A stretch of 64,000 nucleotides of DNA from Kitasatospora sp. NBC_01266 (GCF_036242395.1 NZ_CP108458.1:2108001-2172000), one strand, 5' to 3'. Positions 25,701 to 34,548 are shown, numbered from the stretch's first letter. Notes: a model not told the origin generated them from the letters alone. A program made the numbers and translations.

Positions 25701-26205
25701 CTCCACCACCCCGGCCCAGTTCGAGCTGAGCGGCCCGACCGGTTCGCCCGACCTGTTCGGTGACCTCAAGAGCGCGCAGAACGGCTCGACCATCTCCACG
25801 GTCACCGACAACGGCAGCTCCGCGCAGCCGATCGTGCCCGGCATGTGGGGCACCTACGTGCAGCAGATCGGTCCGTTCCCGACCACCGGCGCCCCGACGG
25901 GCAGCTCCACGCTGACCGCCTCGGCGCACACCCTGGCGTTCGACCCGGCGCTGACCTCCAGCACCGGTGACCCGTTCGCCGCCGCGTACAACGCCACCGC
26001 GCCGGCCGTCACCCCGGTGACCGTCGCGCCCGGTGCCACCGGCAGCCTGCAGGTGACCCTGACGCCCAAGGGCGCCAAGGGCAGCGTGGTGCACGGCGTG
26101 CTCTACCTGGTCTCCGGCCCGGGTGGCGGCGTGCTCTCCAACAACGTGTACGCCACCACCGGGTCCGTCCTGGCGGAGATCCCGTACAGCTACACCGTGA
26201 ACTGA
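22714..26205 (+). CDS. Large secreted S8-like serine protease with atypical active site
   Basis: This 1163-residue protein has a Sec signal peptide (MIGWRKSQLAAVTLTASAVV, cleavage near AMGA30). An inhibitor-I9-like prodomain follows (about 40-128), then a catalytic domain (about 165-520) and several beta-rich repeats. Asp220 (YIADG), the oxyanion Asn334 (LNESFG) and Ser474 (GGTSQAAP) fit subtilisins. The HGTHVAG segment, however, reads FGDASAMIAQG (259-269), so the catalytic His is absent. SSGDAG (368-373) is sedolisin-like. The ATG at 22714 has GAAGGG six bases upstream; ATG 22708 touches it. A strong terminator follows. It may be a protease with altered chemistry or a non-catalytic homologue. 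Confidence 0.8.
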   Translation: MIGWRKSQLAAVTLTASAVVLAFGTSAMGAPTPNAQAVSESGTPAPVIVILKNQLSSTPADAGHLDARKKAASQDQAPLLAKVKANGGTNIKSFVVGNAFSATVSPALRAQLAADPSVASVIDDQTIKVTPPAPTKAGTDNGTSAGTAPTAGAKSAPKAAAAPDTKGSAYDPNAVCPTDPNQPLLEPEALYSTHTESTPGQPGAHEIADGKGVKVAYIADGLDPNDPDFIRPDGTHAVVDYKDFSGDGFFAPSGAAEAFGDASAMIAQGRTSYDLSKFVNPSHPLPAGCNIRIEGISPGASLVALKAGGDLFPNSAILQSIDYAVTVAHVDVLNESFGSNITPDSGAHDTISLFNDMAAAAGVTVTVSSGDAGVNGTIGTPSTDPNVISAGASTDNQNYAQTGYGAFQFSNGTWADNRISALSSGGVTQAGRTVDLVAPGESDWALCSPDITIYTECTNFNGQGSGIQPFGGTSQAAPMTAGAAADVIQAYRDNHNGASPSPALVKQFITGTATDLGLPAEEQGAGLLDVRAAVEAAAGYQSPAGAKDSNTVAVTTGQINVTGQAGSNHTTDVTVVNTSSKPQTVSASTRVFSPQSDAQQTVQINSSTDPQFPYATNGAPWVSHKVTFNVPAGADRLAASIAWQGAPQASGSNTVTPVVRLTLLDPSGRYETNTRPQGGATSPNFGVVDVPHPTAGTWTGILYTPAGTNGFTGPVLLDTSTQRAVPAGAVSPQVTNLTPGQTKTLHVQVTTPATGGDATESVVVAGSNGTTTSVPVVLRSLVPLSDNTGTFTGTITGGNGRASSPAQSFSWAFDVPKGHKDLRVGVTVAQDPKVIMQGVLISPNGTPIDAEGNAVTDASGNILSSGAGVSATAVDPAAGRWRFVLNVLNPVSGAELGQAFTGVVGLDQDQATAPGLPNSAGTELPAGQPVTVNVQYTNNTAAAQQIQADGRLTTKVNLPLVPLGASATASLPLTTSTPVPSFLVPPGTDGLTGVAASTTPAQFELSGPTGSPDLFGDLKSAQNGSTISTVTDNGSSAQPIVPGMWGTYVQQIGPFPTTGAPTGSSTLTASAHTLAFDPALTSSTGDPFAAAYNATAPAVTPVTVAPGATGSLQVTLTPKGAKGSVVHGVLYLVSGPGGGVLSNNVYATTGSVLAEIPYSYTVN

Positions 26206-26236
26206 CCCTCGGGTCGGCGCACACCCCAGCTCCACA

Positions 26237-26272
26237 CCGAGGCCGTCCCCGCGCACGCGGGGGCGGCCTCGG
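26237..26272. terminator. Strong hairpin terminator after the S8-like gene
   Basis: A 17-bp stem (26237-26253 with 26256-26272) with one G-U pair and a tight loop, 32 bases past the protease stop. Confidence 0.8.
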
Positions 26273-26309
26273 CCGTTGCCGCGGTTGCCCGGTGTGGCAC
26301 CCTCGTGGG

Positions 26310-27218
26310 GTGAATCCCGCAGCTCAGCGCCTCCGCAATCCGATCGGCGCGCACGTCCCGGTGGCCGGGCGCGGCCTGGTCGGCACCGGACTCGCCTACA
26401 ACGAGAAGATCGGCGGCGAGGCAGTCCAGGTCTTCGTGGCCAACCCGCGCGGCTGGGCCACCCCGGCCGGCGACCCCGCGCAGGACGAGGCCTTCCGGGC
26501 CGCCTGCGCCGAACAGGGCGTCCCCGCCTACGTGCACGCGCCCTACCTGATCAACTTCGGCTCCGACAGCCCCGCCACCCGCGAGCGCTCCACCGCCTCG
26601 CTGCGCCACTCCCTGCTGCGCGGCCACGCGATCGGCGCGCTGGGCGTCGTGGTGCACACCGGCTCCGCCGTCGGCACCGACCGCCGCGCCGAGGCGATGG
26701 CCCAGGTCCGTGCCGACGTCCGCCCGCTCCTCGCGGAGCTGGACGAACTCGGCGAGCAGGCACCCTGGCTGCTGCTCGAACCCACCGCCGGCCAGGGGCA
26801 GTCCCTCTGCTCCCGCCTGGAACAACTGGCCGAGTACGCCGAGGCGTTGGACCACCACCCCAGGCTCGGCGTCTGCCTGGACACCTGCCACGCCTTCGCC
26901 GCCGGCCACGACCTGGCCGCCCCGGGCGGCGTCGCGGCCGCCCTGGCCGTGCTGGAGTCCGCGATCGGCCCCGGCCGGCTGAAGCTGATCCACGCCAACG
27001 ACTCCAAGGACGTGGTCGGCGCCCGCAAGGACCGCCACGCCAACATCGGCGACGGCCACATCGGCGCCGCCGCCTTCGGGGAGCTCTTCAGCCACCCCGC
27101 CACCGCCGGCGTCCCGCTGATCCTGGAGACCCCGGACCGCAGCGCCGCCCCGGGCTTCGGGCACGCGGCGGACGTGGTGCGGCTGCAGGAACTGCGCGCG
27201 GCGGCTGCCCGGCCGTGA
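26310..27218 (+). CDS. nfo: Endonuclease IV (AP endonuclease family 2)
   Basis: This zinc enzyme of about 302 residues cuts DNA at abasic sites during base-excision repair. Family landmarks in order are NPIGAHVPVAG, YVHAPYLINFGS, VVHTGSAVG, LLLEPTAGQG, GVCLDTCHAFAAGHD, LIHANDSKDVVGARKDRH with NIGDGHIG, and PLILETP. These supply the His, Glu and Asp zinc ligands. In LLLEPTAGQG a Pro replaces the Asn common in this motif, while the Glu is kept. GTG 26310 is preferred because family proteins begin close to NPAAQRLRNPIGAHV; GTG 26292 would add six residues. A terminator separates it from the protease. Confidence 0.88.
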   Translation: MNPAAQRLRNPIGAHVPVAGRGLVGTGLAYNEKIGGEAVQVFVANPRGWATPAGDPAQDEAFRAACAEQGVPAYVHAPYLINFGSDSPATRERSTASLRHSLLRGHAIGALGVVVHTGSAVGTDRRAEAMAQVRADVRPLLAELDELGEQAPWLLLEPTAGQGQSLCSRLEQLAEYAEALDHHPRLGVCLDTCHAFAAGHDLAAPGGVAAALAVLESAIGPGRLKLIHANDSKDVVGARKDRHANIGDGHIGAAAFGELFSHPATAGVPLILETPDRSAAPGFGHAADVVRLQELRAAAARP

Positions 27219-27299
27219 CGTAGCATCAACTTTCCGCTGTCGCACATCAGTCGGCTGCTCGTGCGCCATACGCGCGCCCCCTGCACCTGGTTCGCTCCC

Positions 27300-27395
27300 G
27301 CACCGCACCTGCGGTGCAAGGATTTTGCAAGGGTCAGGCAAGGCTTTCACCAGCGCCTCGGGAAAACCCCCAACCGGTCGCGAGTGAGCGACCGG
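27300..27395 (+). promoter_or_regulatory. Two perfect hairpins in the leader of the CDP-glycerol-transferase-like gene
   Basis: GCACCGCA-CC-TGCGGTGC (27300-27317) and CCGGTCGC-N6-GCGACCGG (27374-27395), both with 8-bp perfect arms. The second ends 29 bases before the ATG at 27425. Together they make a structured 5' region; I do not recognise a riboswitch class. Confidence 0.45.
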
Positions 27396-27424
27396 ACTTC
27401 GATGTGCCAAGGGGGAACTTGACC

Positions 27425-28639
27425 ATGTCGTCGGTACAGCAACCGCCTGACTCGGCCCACCGTGAGCCGCACCGGTGGTGGACCATGCACGACTGCAAGA
27501 AGGTCCTGGTCGTGATCCACACCCAGGTCTACGGGATGCGGATCAAGGACCTGCTCGTGCTCTTCCACGGCGACCTGCGGGTCAGCGTGGTCTTCACCGT
27601 CGCACCGCACGCCTTCAATGACGGCACCGAGCGCGTCCTGGCCGCCCTGGGCGGCACGGTGCTGCCCTGGCAGTGCGCCATCGCCACCGAGTTCGACCTG
27701 ATCCTGACCGCCGGTTCGCAGGGGATGGAGCAACTGCGCGGACCGCTGGTCCGGGTGTCCCACGGCGCGGGCCACATCTCGCTCTCCCGGCCGGCCGACG
27801 GCCCCGCGCGCGCCATCGGGAGCCTCAGCCGCAGCTACCTCACCTGGGACGGCAAGCTGGTGCCGCGGGCATTGGCCCTCGCCCACCGCGCCGACCTGGA
27901 CACCCTGGCCGACAACTGCCCCGAGGCACTGCCGATCGCCGAAGTGGTGGGGGACGGCGGCTACGACCGGCTGGCCGCCGGGCTGCCGCACCGGGACGCC
28001 TATCGGCAGGCGCTCGGGCTCGCGGCGGACGAGCGCTTCGTCCTGATCTGCTCCACCTGGGGCCGCGGCTCCGCCTTCCACCGGCTGGACTCGCTGCTGC
28101 CCCGACTGCTCACCGAACTGCCGGGCCGGCAGTACCGGACCGCGCTGATGGTGCACCCCAACGTCTTTTCCGGCCACGGGAGTTGGCAGGTCAGATCCTG
28201 GCTGGGGAGTGCCACGGACGGACGGCTTGCACTGATCGCACCCGGGGCCGACTGGCAACCCCTGCTGATCGCCGCCGACTTCATCATCGGCGACCACGGC
28301 TCAGTGACCCTCTACGGGGCGCTGACCGGAGCCCCCATCCTGCTGGCGCAGTACCCCTACCGGCAGGTCAACCAGGCTTCCCCCGCCGCCCTGCTGGCTC
28401 GCACCGCCCCCGCACTCTCGCCGACCCGGCCGCTGCCCGAGCAACTGGCCTACGCCGCCGAGCAGTACCGGCCGCAGGAGTACACCGCGATCGCCGACCT
28501 GATCACTTCCGAACCCGGGGCGTTCAATCGGAACATGCGTCGACTCCTGTACCGCATCCTGGAGTTGGGCGAACCCGCGCATCGCCCCGAGACCGAGCCG
28601 CTGGCCCTGCCCAAGCGGCTCGACGCCAAGGAGGCCTGA
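27425..28639 (+). CDS. CDP-glycerol glycerophosphotransferase-like GT-B protein
   Basis: This 404-residue protein is a GT-B-type glycosyl- or glycerophosphotransferase-like enzyme. It shows KKVLVVIHTQVYGMRIKDLL as the first Rossmann strand and helix, LIGSWGR-like FVLICSTWGRGSAF in the middle, and FIIGDHGSVTLYGALTGAPIL near the C-terminus, matching the donor-site region of TagF/TagB proteins (GDxSS/HGS type). The donor and acceptor are unknown. AAGGGGGAAC precedes the ATG at 27425. Its stop overlaps the next start (TGATG). There is no membrane segment or signal peptide. Confidence 0.7.
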   Translation: MSSVQQPPDSAHREPHRWWTMHDCKKVLVVIHTQVYGMRIKDLLVLFHGDLRVSVVFTVAPHAFNDGTERVLAALGGTVLPWQCAIATEFDLILTAGSQGMEQLRGPLVRVSHGAGHISLSRPADGPARAIGSLSRSYLTWDGKLVPRALALAHRADLDTLADNCPEALPIAEVVGDGGYDRLAAGLPHRDAYRQALGLAADERFVLICSTWGRGSAFHRLDSLLPRLLTELPGRQYRTALMVHPNVFSGHGSWQVRSWLGSATDGRLALIAPGADWQPLLIAADFIIGDHGSVTLYGALTGAPILLAQYPYRQVNQASPAALLARTAPALSPTRPLPEQLAYAAEQYRPQEYTAIADLITSEPGAFNRNMRRLLYRILELGEPAHRPETEPLALPKRLDAKEA

Positions 28640-29181
28640 TGAGCGACCGGGTGAGAGTGGCGCTCACGCCGGACCCGGGTGGGCTGCTCGCGCAGCTGGA
28701 GCCGGCCGGGGCGGCCGACGCCGCACCGCTGCTCGCGCAGCTGACCGGCGGCCCGCCGCACCGGGGCCCAGGGGTGGTGGACGAGCACCTGAGCGCTGAC
28801 CTGGCCGGGCCCTCGGCGCGGCTGCCGCTGGCCGACGTGCTGTACGGCGGGCCGCGCTTCGTCGGACGGGAGGCGGAGCTACTGGATCGCTACCCGGGCT
28901 GCCTGGTGGTGGCGACCGGGTGGGCGGACGGGGCCCTGCGCACCCAGGTGCGGACGGGCGCGCTGGTGGCGTGGCTGCCGGGGCTGGGCGGGCGCGGGGT
29001 GCCCGCCGGGATGCTGGGGTCGCTGCTGCACGCCTGGCTGGTAACCGGGGCGCCCGCCGGGGCGCTGGGCTCGGTGGCGCTGCTGGTCCCGGGCGGCGCG
29101 TTCCGGGTGGACGCTCAGCCGGCCAGCCGGCGCACTGCCTCGGCCAGCCGCTCGGCGTCGGGGGCGCCGAGCCGCCGATAG
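28639..29181 (+). CDS. Unknown protein coupled to the GT-B-like gene
   Basis: This 180-residue protein starts with an ATG overlapping the previous stop. It contains GGPRFVGREAELLDRYPGCLVVATGWADG and many Gly/Leu-rich segments. It has no recognisable motif or membrane helix. The coupling says it works with the transferase-like protein. Its last 67 bases overlap, head to head, the end of the STAND gene on the other strand; the Ser/Arg-rich final 20 residues lie in that overlap and may be incidental. Confidence 0.6.
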   Translation: MSDRVRVALTPDPGGLLAQLEPAGAADAAPLLAQLTGGPPHRGPGVVDEHLSADLAGPSARLPLADVLYGGPRFVGREAELLDRYPGCLVVATGWADGALRTQVRTGALVAWLPGLGGRGVPAGMLGSLLHAWLVTGAPAGALGSVALLVPGGAFRVDAQPASRRTASASRSASGAPSRR

Positions 29182-31238
29182 AGCACCAGGGCCGCCTCGT
29201 AGCGTTCCAGGGCACGCTGCGAGGCGCCCCTTGCCTCGTCCAACTCACCCTGAAGCTCCAGGGTCCGGGCCTCCCAGGCCGCGGATCCGGCGGCCCGGAA
29301 CATCGTCGCGGCCCGCTCCAGCGCCTCCTGGGCGGCGTGCTGCTCACCGAGCGCGGCGTGGGCCCGGCCCAGCTGGGCGAGCGCCCGGGCGGCCTCGTAG
29401 GGCTCACCGAGGTCGAGCAGTACCTGGTACGCGTCGGTGAGGTCGGGCAGCGCCCGCTCCGGGTGTCCCCTGGTGATCGCGAGGTCGCCCAGGAGTACCC
29501 GGGTCAGCGCGGCGCCCCGGGAGTAGCCGACCGAGAGCCGCAGCTCCAGGTCCCGGTGGAAGCAGCCGGCGGCCTCGTCCAGCCGGCCGGCCAGCAGGTG
29601 CGCCTGGCCGATCCCGTGCAGCACCTGCGCCTGCCGCTTGAGGTTGCCGTTCGCCTCGGCCAGCGCGAGTGCCTCCTGGTAGCGGCTGATCGCCTCCTCG
29701 GGGCGCCCCAGGTTGCGCAGCCGGCCGCCGGTATCGGCCAGCATCCGGGCCAGGGCCCGCAGGTCACCGGTCCTGCGGGCCGCAGCGAGACCCAACCGGT
29801 GAGCTTCATCCTGGAGTTCAAAGGCACGCAGACGGTGGAAGAGCGGATACATCGCGTCCACCAGCTGCCAGGTGAGCACGTCCCAGCCCTGCTCGTCGGC
29901 CGCCCGGACCGCCGCCAGCAGGTGCCCTCGCTCCCGGTCCAGCCAGCGCACCGCGGCCGGCTCATCGGCTGGGTCGAAGGGCGGGCCGACCGGCGGGCCG
30001 GCGTACTCGCGGGCCAGACTCGCGTGATTGGCGGCCAGTAGCCGCTCGGCTGCGCTGGCGGTGGCCAGATACCAGTCCAGCACCCTTCGCAGCGCGGCAA
30101 GTTGATCCTGCTCCGACTCGTGTGCGCGGGCCCGCGCCCGCGCGTGCAGGCGGACCAGGTCATGGAAGCGGAACCGGCCGGTGCCCAGGTCCTCCACCAG
30201 GTTGGCTTCGGCCAACTCGTCCAGCCGCTCGTCAGCGTCCGGCGCGGAGCTTGCGAGCAGCGCGGCCGCGTCGTCGGCGGTGAAGTCGGTGAACGGGAGC
30301 AGTCCGAGCAGCTGGTAGAGGCGGGCCGATTCGGGGGTCAGGCCCGTACAAGAAGCATCCAGCGCGCTCTGCACCGCGGGCTCCCCCTTCAAGCGCAGCG
30401 CGGCCAAGCGCTCGCTGTCGTGCTCCAGCGCGGCGGCGGTGGCCGCCAGGGTCAGCCTGGGGCGGGCGGCCACCCGAGCGGCGACCAGCGAGACGGCCAG
30501 CGCCAAGCCACCGCAGCGGGCAGCCACGTCCTTGACGGCCTGCGGCTCGCGATCAGCCCGCCCCTCGCCGATCCGCCGGATGAGGATCTCGGCAGCCGCG
30601 TCGTCGTCCAACAACCCGAGCGGATGGAACGCCGCACCGTCCAGGGCCAGCCCGGAGAGGCGGTAGCGGCTCGCCACCACGACCAGCGCTTGCTCGGCAC
30701 CGGGAAGCAGTTGGCGCACCTGAGCCGCGGTGACCACGTTGTCGATCATCAGCGCGAGCCGTCGCCCGGCACTGACGGACCGCCAGAGCGCCGCGGCCTC
30801 CGCCGCCGTTCCGGGCACCCCGGACACCCCGAAGGCGCGCACGAAGCCCCCCAACGTCTCGGTGGCGAGCGCCGGGCCGCCGGGCGCGTGGCCGCGCAGA
30901 TCGGCGTAGAGCAGCCCGTCCGGGTAGTCGGCTGCCTGTTGCCGCAGCCACTGGAGCACCAGCGCCGTCTTGCCGACCCCAGCCGGGCCGTTCACCACCA
31001 CCAGGCGGTGGTCGGCGCCCAGTTCGGTGAGTGCGGCCAGCTCCGCCGTGCGGCCGACGAACGGACCGGTCGGCGGCGGAAGTTGGCGGGGCACCGGTGG
31101 GGGCGCCGGCGCAGCCGCCGGCGCGGCGTGCAGGTGGACGGTGCCGTGCACCCGGCCGGCCTGCAGGACTCCGCCGGTGAGGTGAGCGGCGCCGGCGATG
31201 ACGTTGCGGGCAGTCGTTCCGTCGTCTGCTGTTCCCAT
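29115..31238 (-). CDS. STAND (NB-ARC) ATPase with TPR repeats
   Basis: This 707-residue protein opens with a short beta-like segment, AAHLTGGVLQAGRVHGTVHL, seen before the NTPase in many actinobacterial proteins of this kind. NB-ARC follows: Walker A GPAGVGKT (84-91), Walker B LALMIDNV and the sensor-like VVVASRYRLSG. Next is a winged-helix region (LYQLLGLLPFTDFTADDAAALL). The C-terminal third is TPR repeats (EEAISRYQEALALAEANGNL, and so on). STAND proteins switch from an ADP-bound off state to an oligomer when a ligand or peptide binds the repeats. The second of two close ATGs (31238) has AGGGGGA at good spacing. It is divergent from the SARP gene. Confidence 0.85.
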   Translation of the reverse strand: MGTADDGTTARNVIAGAAHLTGGVLQAGRVHGTVHLHAAPAAAPAPPPVPRQLPPPTGPFVGRTAELAALTELGADHRLVVVNGPAGVGKTALVLQWLRQQAADYPDGLLYADLRGHAPGGPALATETLGGFVRAFGVSGVPGTAAEAAALWRSVSAGRRLALMIDNVVTAAQVRQLLPGAEQALVVVASRYRLSGLALDGAAFHPLGLLDDDAAAEILIRRIGEGRADREPQAVKDVAARCGGLALAVSLVAARVAARPRLTLAATAAALEHDSERLAALRLKGEPAVQSALDASCTGLTPESARLYQLLGLLPFTDFTADDAAALLASSAPDADERLDELAEANLVEDLGTGRFRFHDLVRLHARARARAHESEQDQLAALRRVLDWYLATASAAERLLAANHASLAREYAGPPVGPPFDPADEPAAVRWLDRERGHLLAAVRAADEQGWDVLTWQLVDAMYPLFHRLRAFELQDEAHRLGLAAARRTGDLRALARMLADTGGRLRNLGRPEEAISRYQEALALAEANGNLKRQAQVLHGIGQAHLLAGRLDEAAGCFHRDLELRLSVGYSRGAALTRVLLGDLAITRGHPERALPDLTDAYQVLLDLGEPYEAARALAQLGRAHAALGEQHAAQEALERAATMFRAAGSAAWEARTLELQGELDEARGASQRALERYEAALVLYRRLGAPDAERLAEAVRRLAG

Positions 31239-31268
31239 GGGCATTCCCCCTGGTCCACTCACCGACCT

Positions 31269-31289
31269 ATCAACTGCCGACCAGTTGAT
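31269..31289. promoter_or_regulatory. Perfect 8-bp-arm inverted repeat between the two STAND genes
   Basis: ATCAACTG-CCGAC-CAGTTGAT, no mismatch, 31 bases upstream of the minus-strand STAND start and 160 bases before the SARP start. It is less GC-rich than its surroundings. It is a strong operator candidate for the divergent pair. Confidence 0.65.
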
Positions 31290-31300
31290 GCTCTACTCGA

Positions 31301-31321
31301 TCGTTCTGCCTCTCGTACTGT
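31301..31321 (+). promoter_or_regulatory. Possible promoter region of the SARP gene
   Basis: TCGTTCT (31301-31307) and TCGTACT (31313-31319) form an imperfect direct repeat of period 12, and TACTGT (31316-31321) could be a -10 box. The leader would be about 120 bases. A good -35 box is missing. Confidence 0.3.
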
Positions 31322-31449
31322 TCACAAATGGCAAGAGGTGATGCAGTGTTCTCTACCCCGCAACCACCCGTGCTAGAGCAGCTGCCGCCCTTGCACTCTG
31401 TCATGCACACCTGCGGGCCGGGCGGCACCCGACCGATAGGGGGAGCACC

Positions 31450-34400
31450 TTGCTGGCAGTACGACTCCTGGGAACGGTCGAACTCCTGGTCCAAGGGCAG
31501 CCGGCCCGGATCAAGACCGAGAAGGCCCGCTGCCTGCTGGCAGTGCTGGCCCTGGACGCCGGGCGCTCGGTGTCGCTGGACACCCTGGCCGACCGGCTCT
31601 GGGACGGGAACCTACCCGGTAACCCGGCCAACAGCCTGCACTCGCACGTCTCCAAGCTGAACAAGGCACTGCGCGTCGCAGCCGAGGACGAAGGTGACGG
31701 TCCGTCGGCTCGGATCGTCTCGCACGGCCGCGCCTATACCCTCGAGCTGGACCCGCAGAGCATCGACTGCCACCACTTCCGCCGACTGACCCAGTGCGCC
31801 CGCGCCGCCGCCGAGCAGGGCGACGACACCCAGGCCCTGGCGCAACTCGCCGAGGCCGACGCGCTGTGGACCGGCGAGCCGTTGGCGGGCCTGCGCGGGG
31901 AATGGGCCCACCGGGCCCGCACCACCCTGCTCGACGATCGACTTGCCGCCACCCTCACGCGCGTCGAAGTCGAACTGCGCATGCACCGGTTCACCGAACT
32001 GGTGGCGGAGCTGTCCAGCCTGACCGCCACCCGCCCCAGCGACCAGAGCCTGGTCGCCCACCTGATGATCGCCCTGCACGGCGCCGGTCGCCAGGACCAG
32101 GCTCTCGCGCTCTACCAGACCACCTTCCGCCTCCTCTACCAGGAGCTGGGAACGCGCCCGGGGCCCGAACTGACCGACCTGCACGCGAGAATCCTGGACG
32201 GGATCCCGGCAGCAACACTGGTACCCGGGGCCCGAGCCAAGGTGACCGCACCCGCCGCCGCACCTGCCGCCGCGCCCTCCACGCTGCCGCAACTGCGCCC
32301 GCTGGTAGGACGCGAGCAGGACCTGGCGGAGCTGGCCCTCGCGATCACGGGCGCGCGCGGGGTACGCGCGCTCTCCGTCACCGGCACCGGTGGGGTCGGC
32401 AAGACCGTGCTCGCCCTCCACCTCACCGAGCGGCTGCGCGACCACTTCCCGGACGGTCAGCACCTGGTCCGCCTGCACGGCTTCTCCGTCAGTCAGCAGC
32501 CGCTGACCACCGAGGCCGCACTGCTGGAGCTCCTGCGGGTCATCGGCATCCCGGCCGTGCTGCTTCCCGCCGGCCACCTCGAACGGGTCGAGCTCTGGTT
32601 CAGCATGCTCAGGGAGCATCGCTATGTGATCGTGCTGGATGACGTCGCCGAATCCGACCAGGTCAGGGAGTTGCTCCCGGTCACCTCGAATTCACTGCTG
32701 ATCCTGACCAGCAGGCTCTATCTGAGCGAGTTGCCCGAGGCGCACCCGCACGAGGTGGGCGTCCTGCCGATCTCCGGTGCGGTGGAACTGTTCCAGCACC
32801 TGGTCGGCGAACGGGCGGCCGACCAGGATGTGGTCCGCGACATCATCGCGCGCACCGACTGCCTGCCACTGGCGATCGAAATCCTCGCGACCCGTTTCAA
32901 GTCACGGGCCACCTGGACCCTGGAGCAACTCGCTCATCGCCTGTCCCAGGCGTCCCCGGTGATCGACGAATTCCACTACCGGGAAAGAGATCTGACCAGA
33001 TATCTGGAGGTCTCGTACCGGACTCTGACACCTGACCACCAGCGGGCTTTCCGACTGCTCGGCCTGCACCCCGGACCGCACTTCGACCGATTCGCCGCAG
33101 CGGCCCTGCTCGGGACGCCACTGCGTGAGTCCGAGCGGGCGGTGGAAGCCCTGCTCGACGGCCATTTGATCCAGGAGCCCTCCTTCGACTCCTACGCGTT
33201 CCATGACCTGCTCCATGAGTTCGCGGCCGGGCTGGCCGCGCTGGAGAGCTCGGCCACCGAGCGGGCAGCCGCGACGGACCGACTGACCACCTTCGCGCTC
33301 TCGGCAACGGACCGCGCCGACCGGTTGCTCTACCCGCACCGCCTGCGCCTGCCGCTCGCCGGGTCCGCGCCCGCGTCGGGCCCTGCCGCTGGTCCGGACC
33401 TCAACTCCCCCGCGCAGGCCAGATCCTGGCTCCGCCACGAGCAGACCTGCCTGCTCGCGATCCAGCGACAGGCGATGGACGAGGGCGACCTCACCGACGC
33501 CCACCGGCTCACCAACCTGCTGGCCGGCTTTCTCGACGCCGAGTGCTTCTGGGCCGACGCCGTCCGCCTCCACCAGGCCGCCGCCGAGCACTGGCACAGC
33601 ACGGGCGAGCGGGTGGCCGAGGTCCGCTCCCTGCTCGACCTCGGCTACGCGCAGCAAAGGGGGGCGCAGTACGTACAGGCCGAGGCGAGTGCGGCTCGGG
33701 CGCTGAGCATTGCCAGGGCGGCCGAGGATCTGGAGGGCGTGGCGGAAGTACTGAACCAGAGCGGGGTCATGCACGCGCGGGCCGGCGACTCCGAGATGGC
33801 ACTGAATCTTCAGCAGCAGGCATTGGCCGTCTGCCAGGATTCCGGAAATCTGCGGCAACGTGATCGGATCGTCAACAACATCGGAATCTCACATATGCAT
33901 CTGGGCCACCACGCACGGGCGGTCGCCGCCTACGAGGAGGCGCTGGCCGGATTCAATTCCGCCGGAAATTCGCGACTGGCGGCCCAGTTGCTCAGCAATC
34001 TAGGCCAGGTCCGAGAGCAGGTAGGCGATATCGCCACCGCGCACGCCGCCTACGAGCGTGCTCTGCGGATCGGAGACGGAGTTCTCTCCGAACTGGAGAC
34101 CGCCCTCATCCAGAACAACCTCGCACCGACTTTCAGGCTGCCGGCCGAGCTCGATCAGGCCCGCGCCCTCCAGGAAGCAGCCCTGGCCACCTTTCGGCGC
34201 CTCGGCGAGCGACGGAGCCTGGCCGAAGGTCTGCTCACCCTCGGCGGCCTCTACCAGCAGGCCGACCTCCCCTACGAGGCCGTGGCCATGCACCGCGACG
34301 CCCTGGCCCTCACCACCAGCATCGGCGCCGATTTCAAGCAGGCCCGCGCGCTGATCGGCCTCGGCATCGCGGAAGCAACGCTCGGTCGCGCCGAAGCCGC

Positions 34401-34548
34401 AAGGCGACACCTCACGGCAGCCGCGAACCTCGCGCGTCACATCCAGGCCCCCGTCGAGGAAACTCAGGCGCACGCAGCCCTCGCTCGACTGTCCAGCCGC
34501 CATGAGCACGGCTTTGAATTCCCGAGCCGGGGTCGCGACACGGCATGA
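31450..34548 (+). CDS. SARP-NB-ARC-TPR transcriptional activator (AfsR-like architecture)
   Basis: This 1032-residue regulator has an OmpR-like winged helix at its N-terminus (VRLLGTVELLVQGQPARI to RIVSHGRAYTLEL, about 1-100). The bacterial transcriptional activation domain follows (about 105-255). NB-ARC has Walker A GTGGVGKT (about 315-322) and Walker B YVIVLDDVAES. The C-terminal 350 residues are TPR repeats. This is the AfsR layout of large SARPs, which activate secondary metabolism or small regulatory genes. GGGGGAG sits four bases before the TTG. Next to it is a small gene with its own promoter, as afsS follows afsR. The TPR part is a likely sensor for a protein or peptide ligand. Confidence 0.9.
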   Translation: MLAVRLLGTVELLVQGQPARIKTEKARCLLAVLALDAGRSVSLDTLADRLWDGNLPGNPANSLHSHVSKLNKALRVAAEDEGDGPSARIVSHGRAYTLELDPQSIDCHHFRRLTQCARAAAEQGDDTQALAQLAEADALWTGEPLAGLRGEWAHRARTTLLDDRLAATLTRVEVELRMHRFTELVAELSSLTATRPSDQSLVAHLMIALHGAGRQDQALALYQTTFRLLYQELGTRPGPELTDLHARILDGIPAATLVPGARAKVTAPAAAPAAAPSTLPQLRPLVGREQDLAELALAITGARGVRALSVTGTGGVGKTVLALHLTERLRDHFPDGQHLVRLHGFSVSQQPLTTEAALLELLRVIGIPAVLLPAGHLERVELWFSMLREHRYVIVLDDVAESDQVRELLPVTSNSLLILTSRLYLSELPEAHPHEVGVLPISGAVELFQHLVGERAADQDVVRDIIARTDCLPLAIEILATRFKSRATWTLEQLAHRLSQASPVIDEFHYRERDLTRYLEVSYRTLTPDHQRAFRLLGLHPGPHFDRFAAAALLGTPLRESERAVEALLDGHLIQEPSFDSYAFHDLLHEFAAGLAALESSATERAAATDRLTTFALSATDRADRLLYPHRLRLPLAGSAPASGPAAGPDLNSPAQARSWLRHEQTCLLAIQRQAMDEGDLTDAHRLTNLLAGFLDAECFWADAVRLHQAAAEHWHSTGERVAEVRSLLDLGYAQQRGAQYVQAEASAARALSIARAAEDLEGVAEVLNQSGVMHARAGDSEMALNLQQQALAVCQDSGNLRQRDRIVNNIGISHMHLGHHARAVAAYEEALAGFNSAGNSRLAAQLLSNLGQVREQVGDIATAHAAYERALRIGDGVLSELETALIQNNLAPTFRLPAELDQARALQEAALATFRRLGERRSLAEGLLTLGGLYQQADLPYEAVAMHRDALALTTSIGADFKQARALIGLGIAEATLGRAEAARRHLTAAANLARHIQAPVEETQAHAALARLSSRHEHGFEFPSRGRDTA

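Noticed and set aside
31328..31660. 110-residue ORF starting upstream of the SARP TTG
   Set aside because: Trp/Arg/Pro-rich after it enters the SARP gene, and the SARP start has the better ribosome site. A short upstream ORF cannot be excluded but is unsupported.
31450..34548. SARP as sign of an antibiotic gene cluster
   Set aside because: No PKS, NRPS, terpene or RiPP-modifying genes lie within the window, so the regulator cannot be tied to a pathway here.
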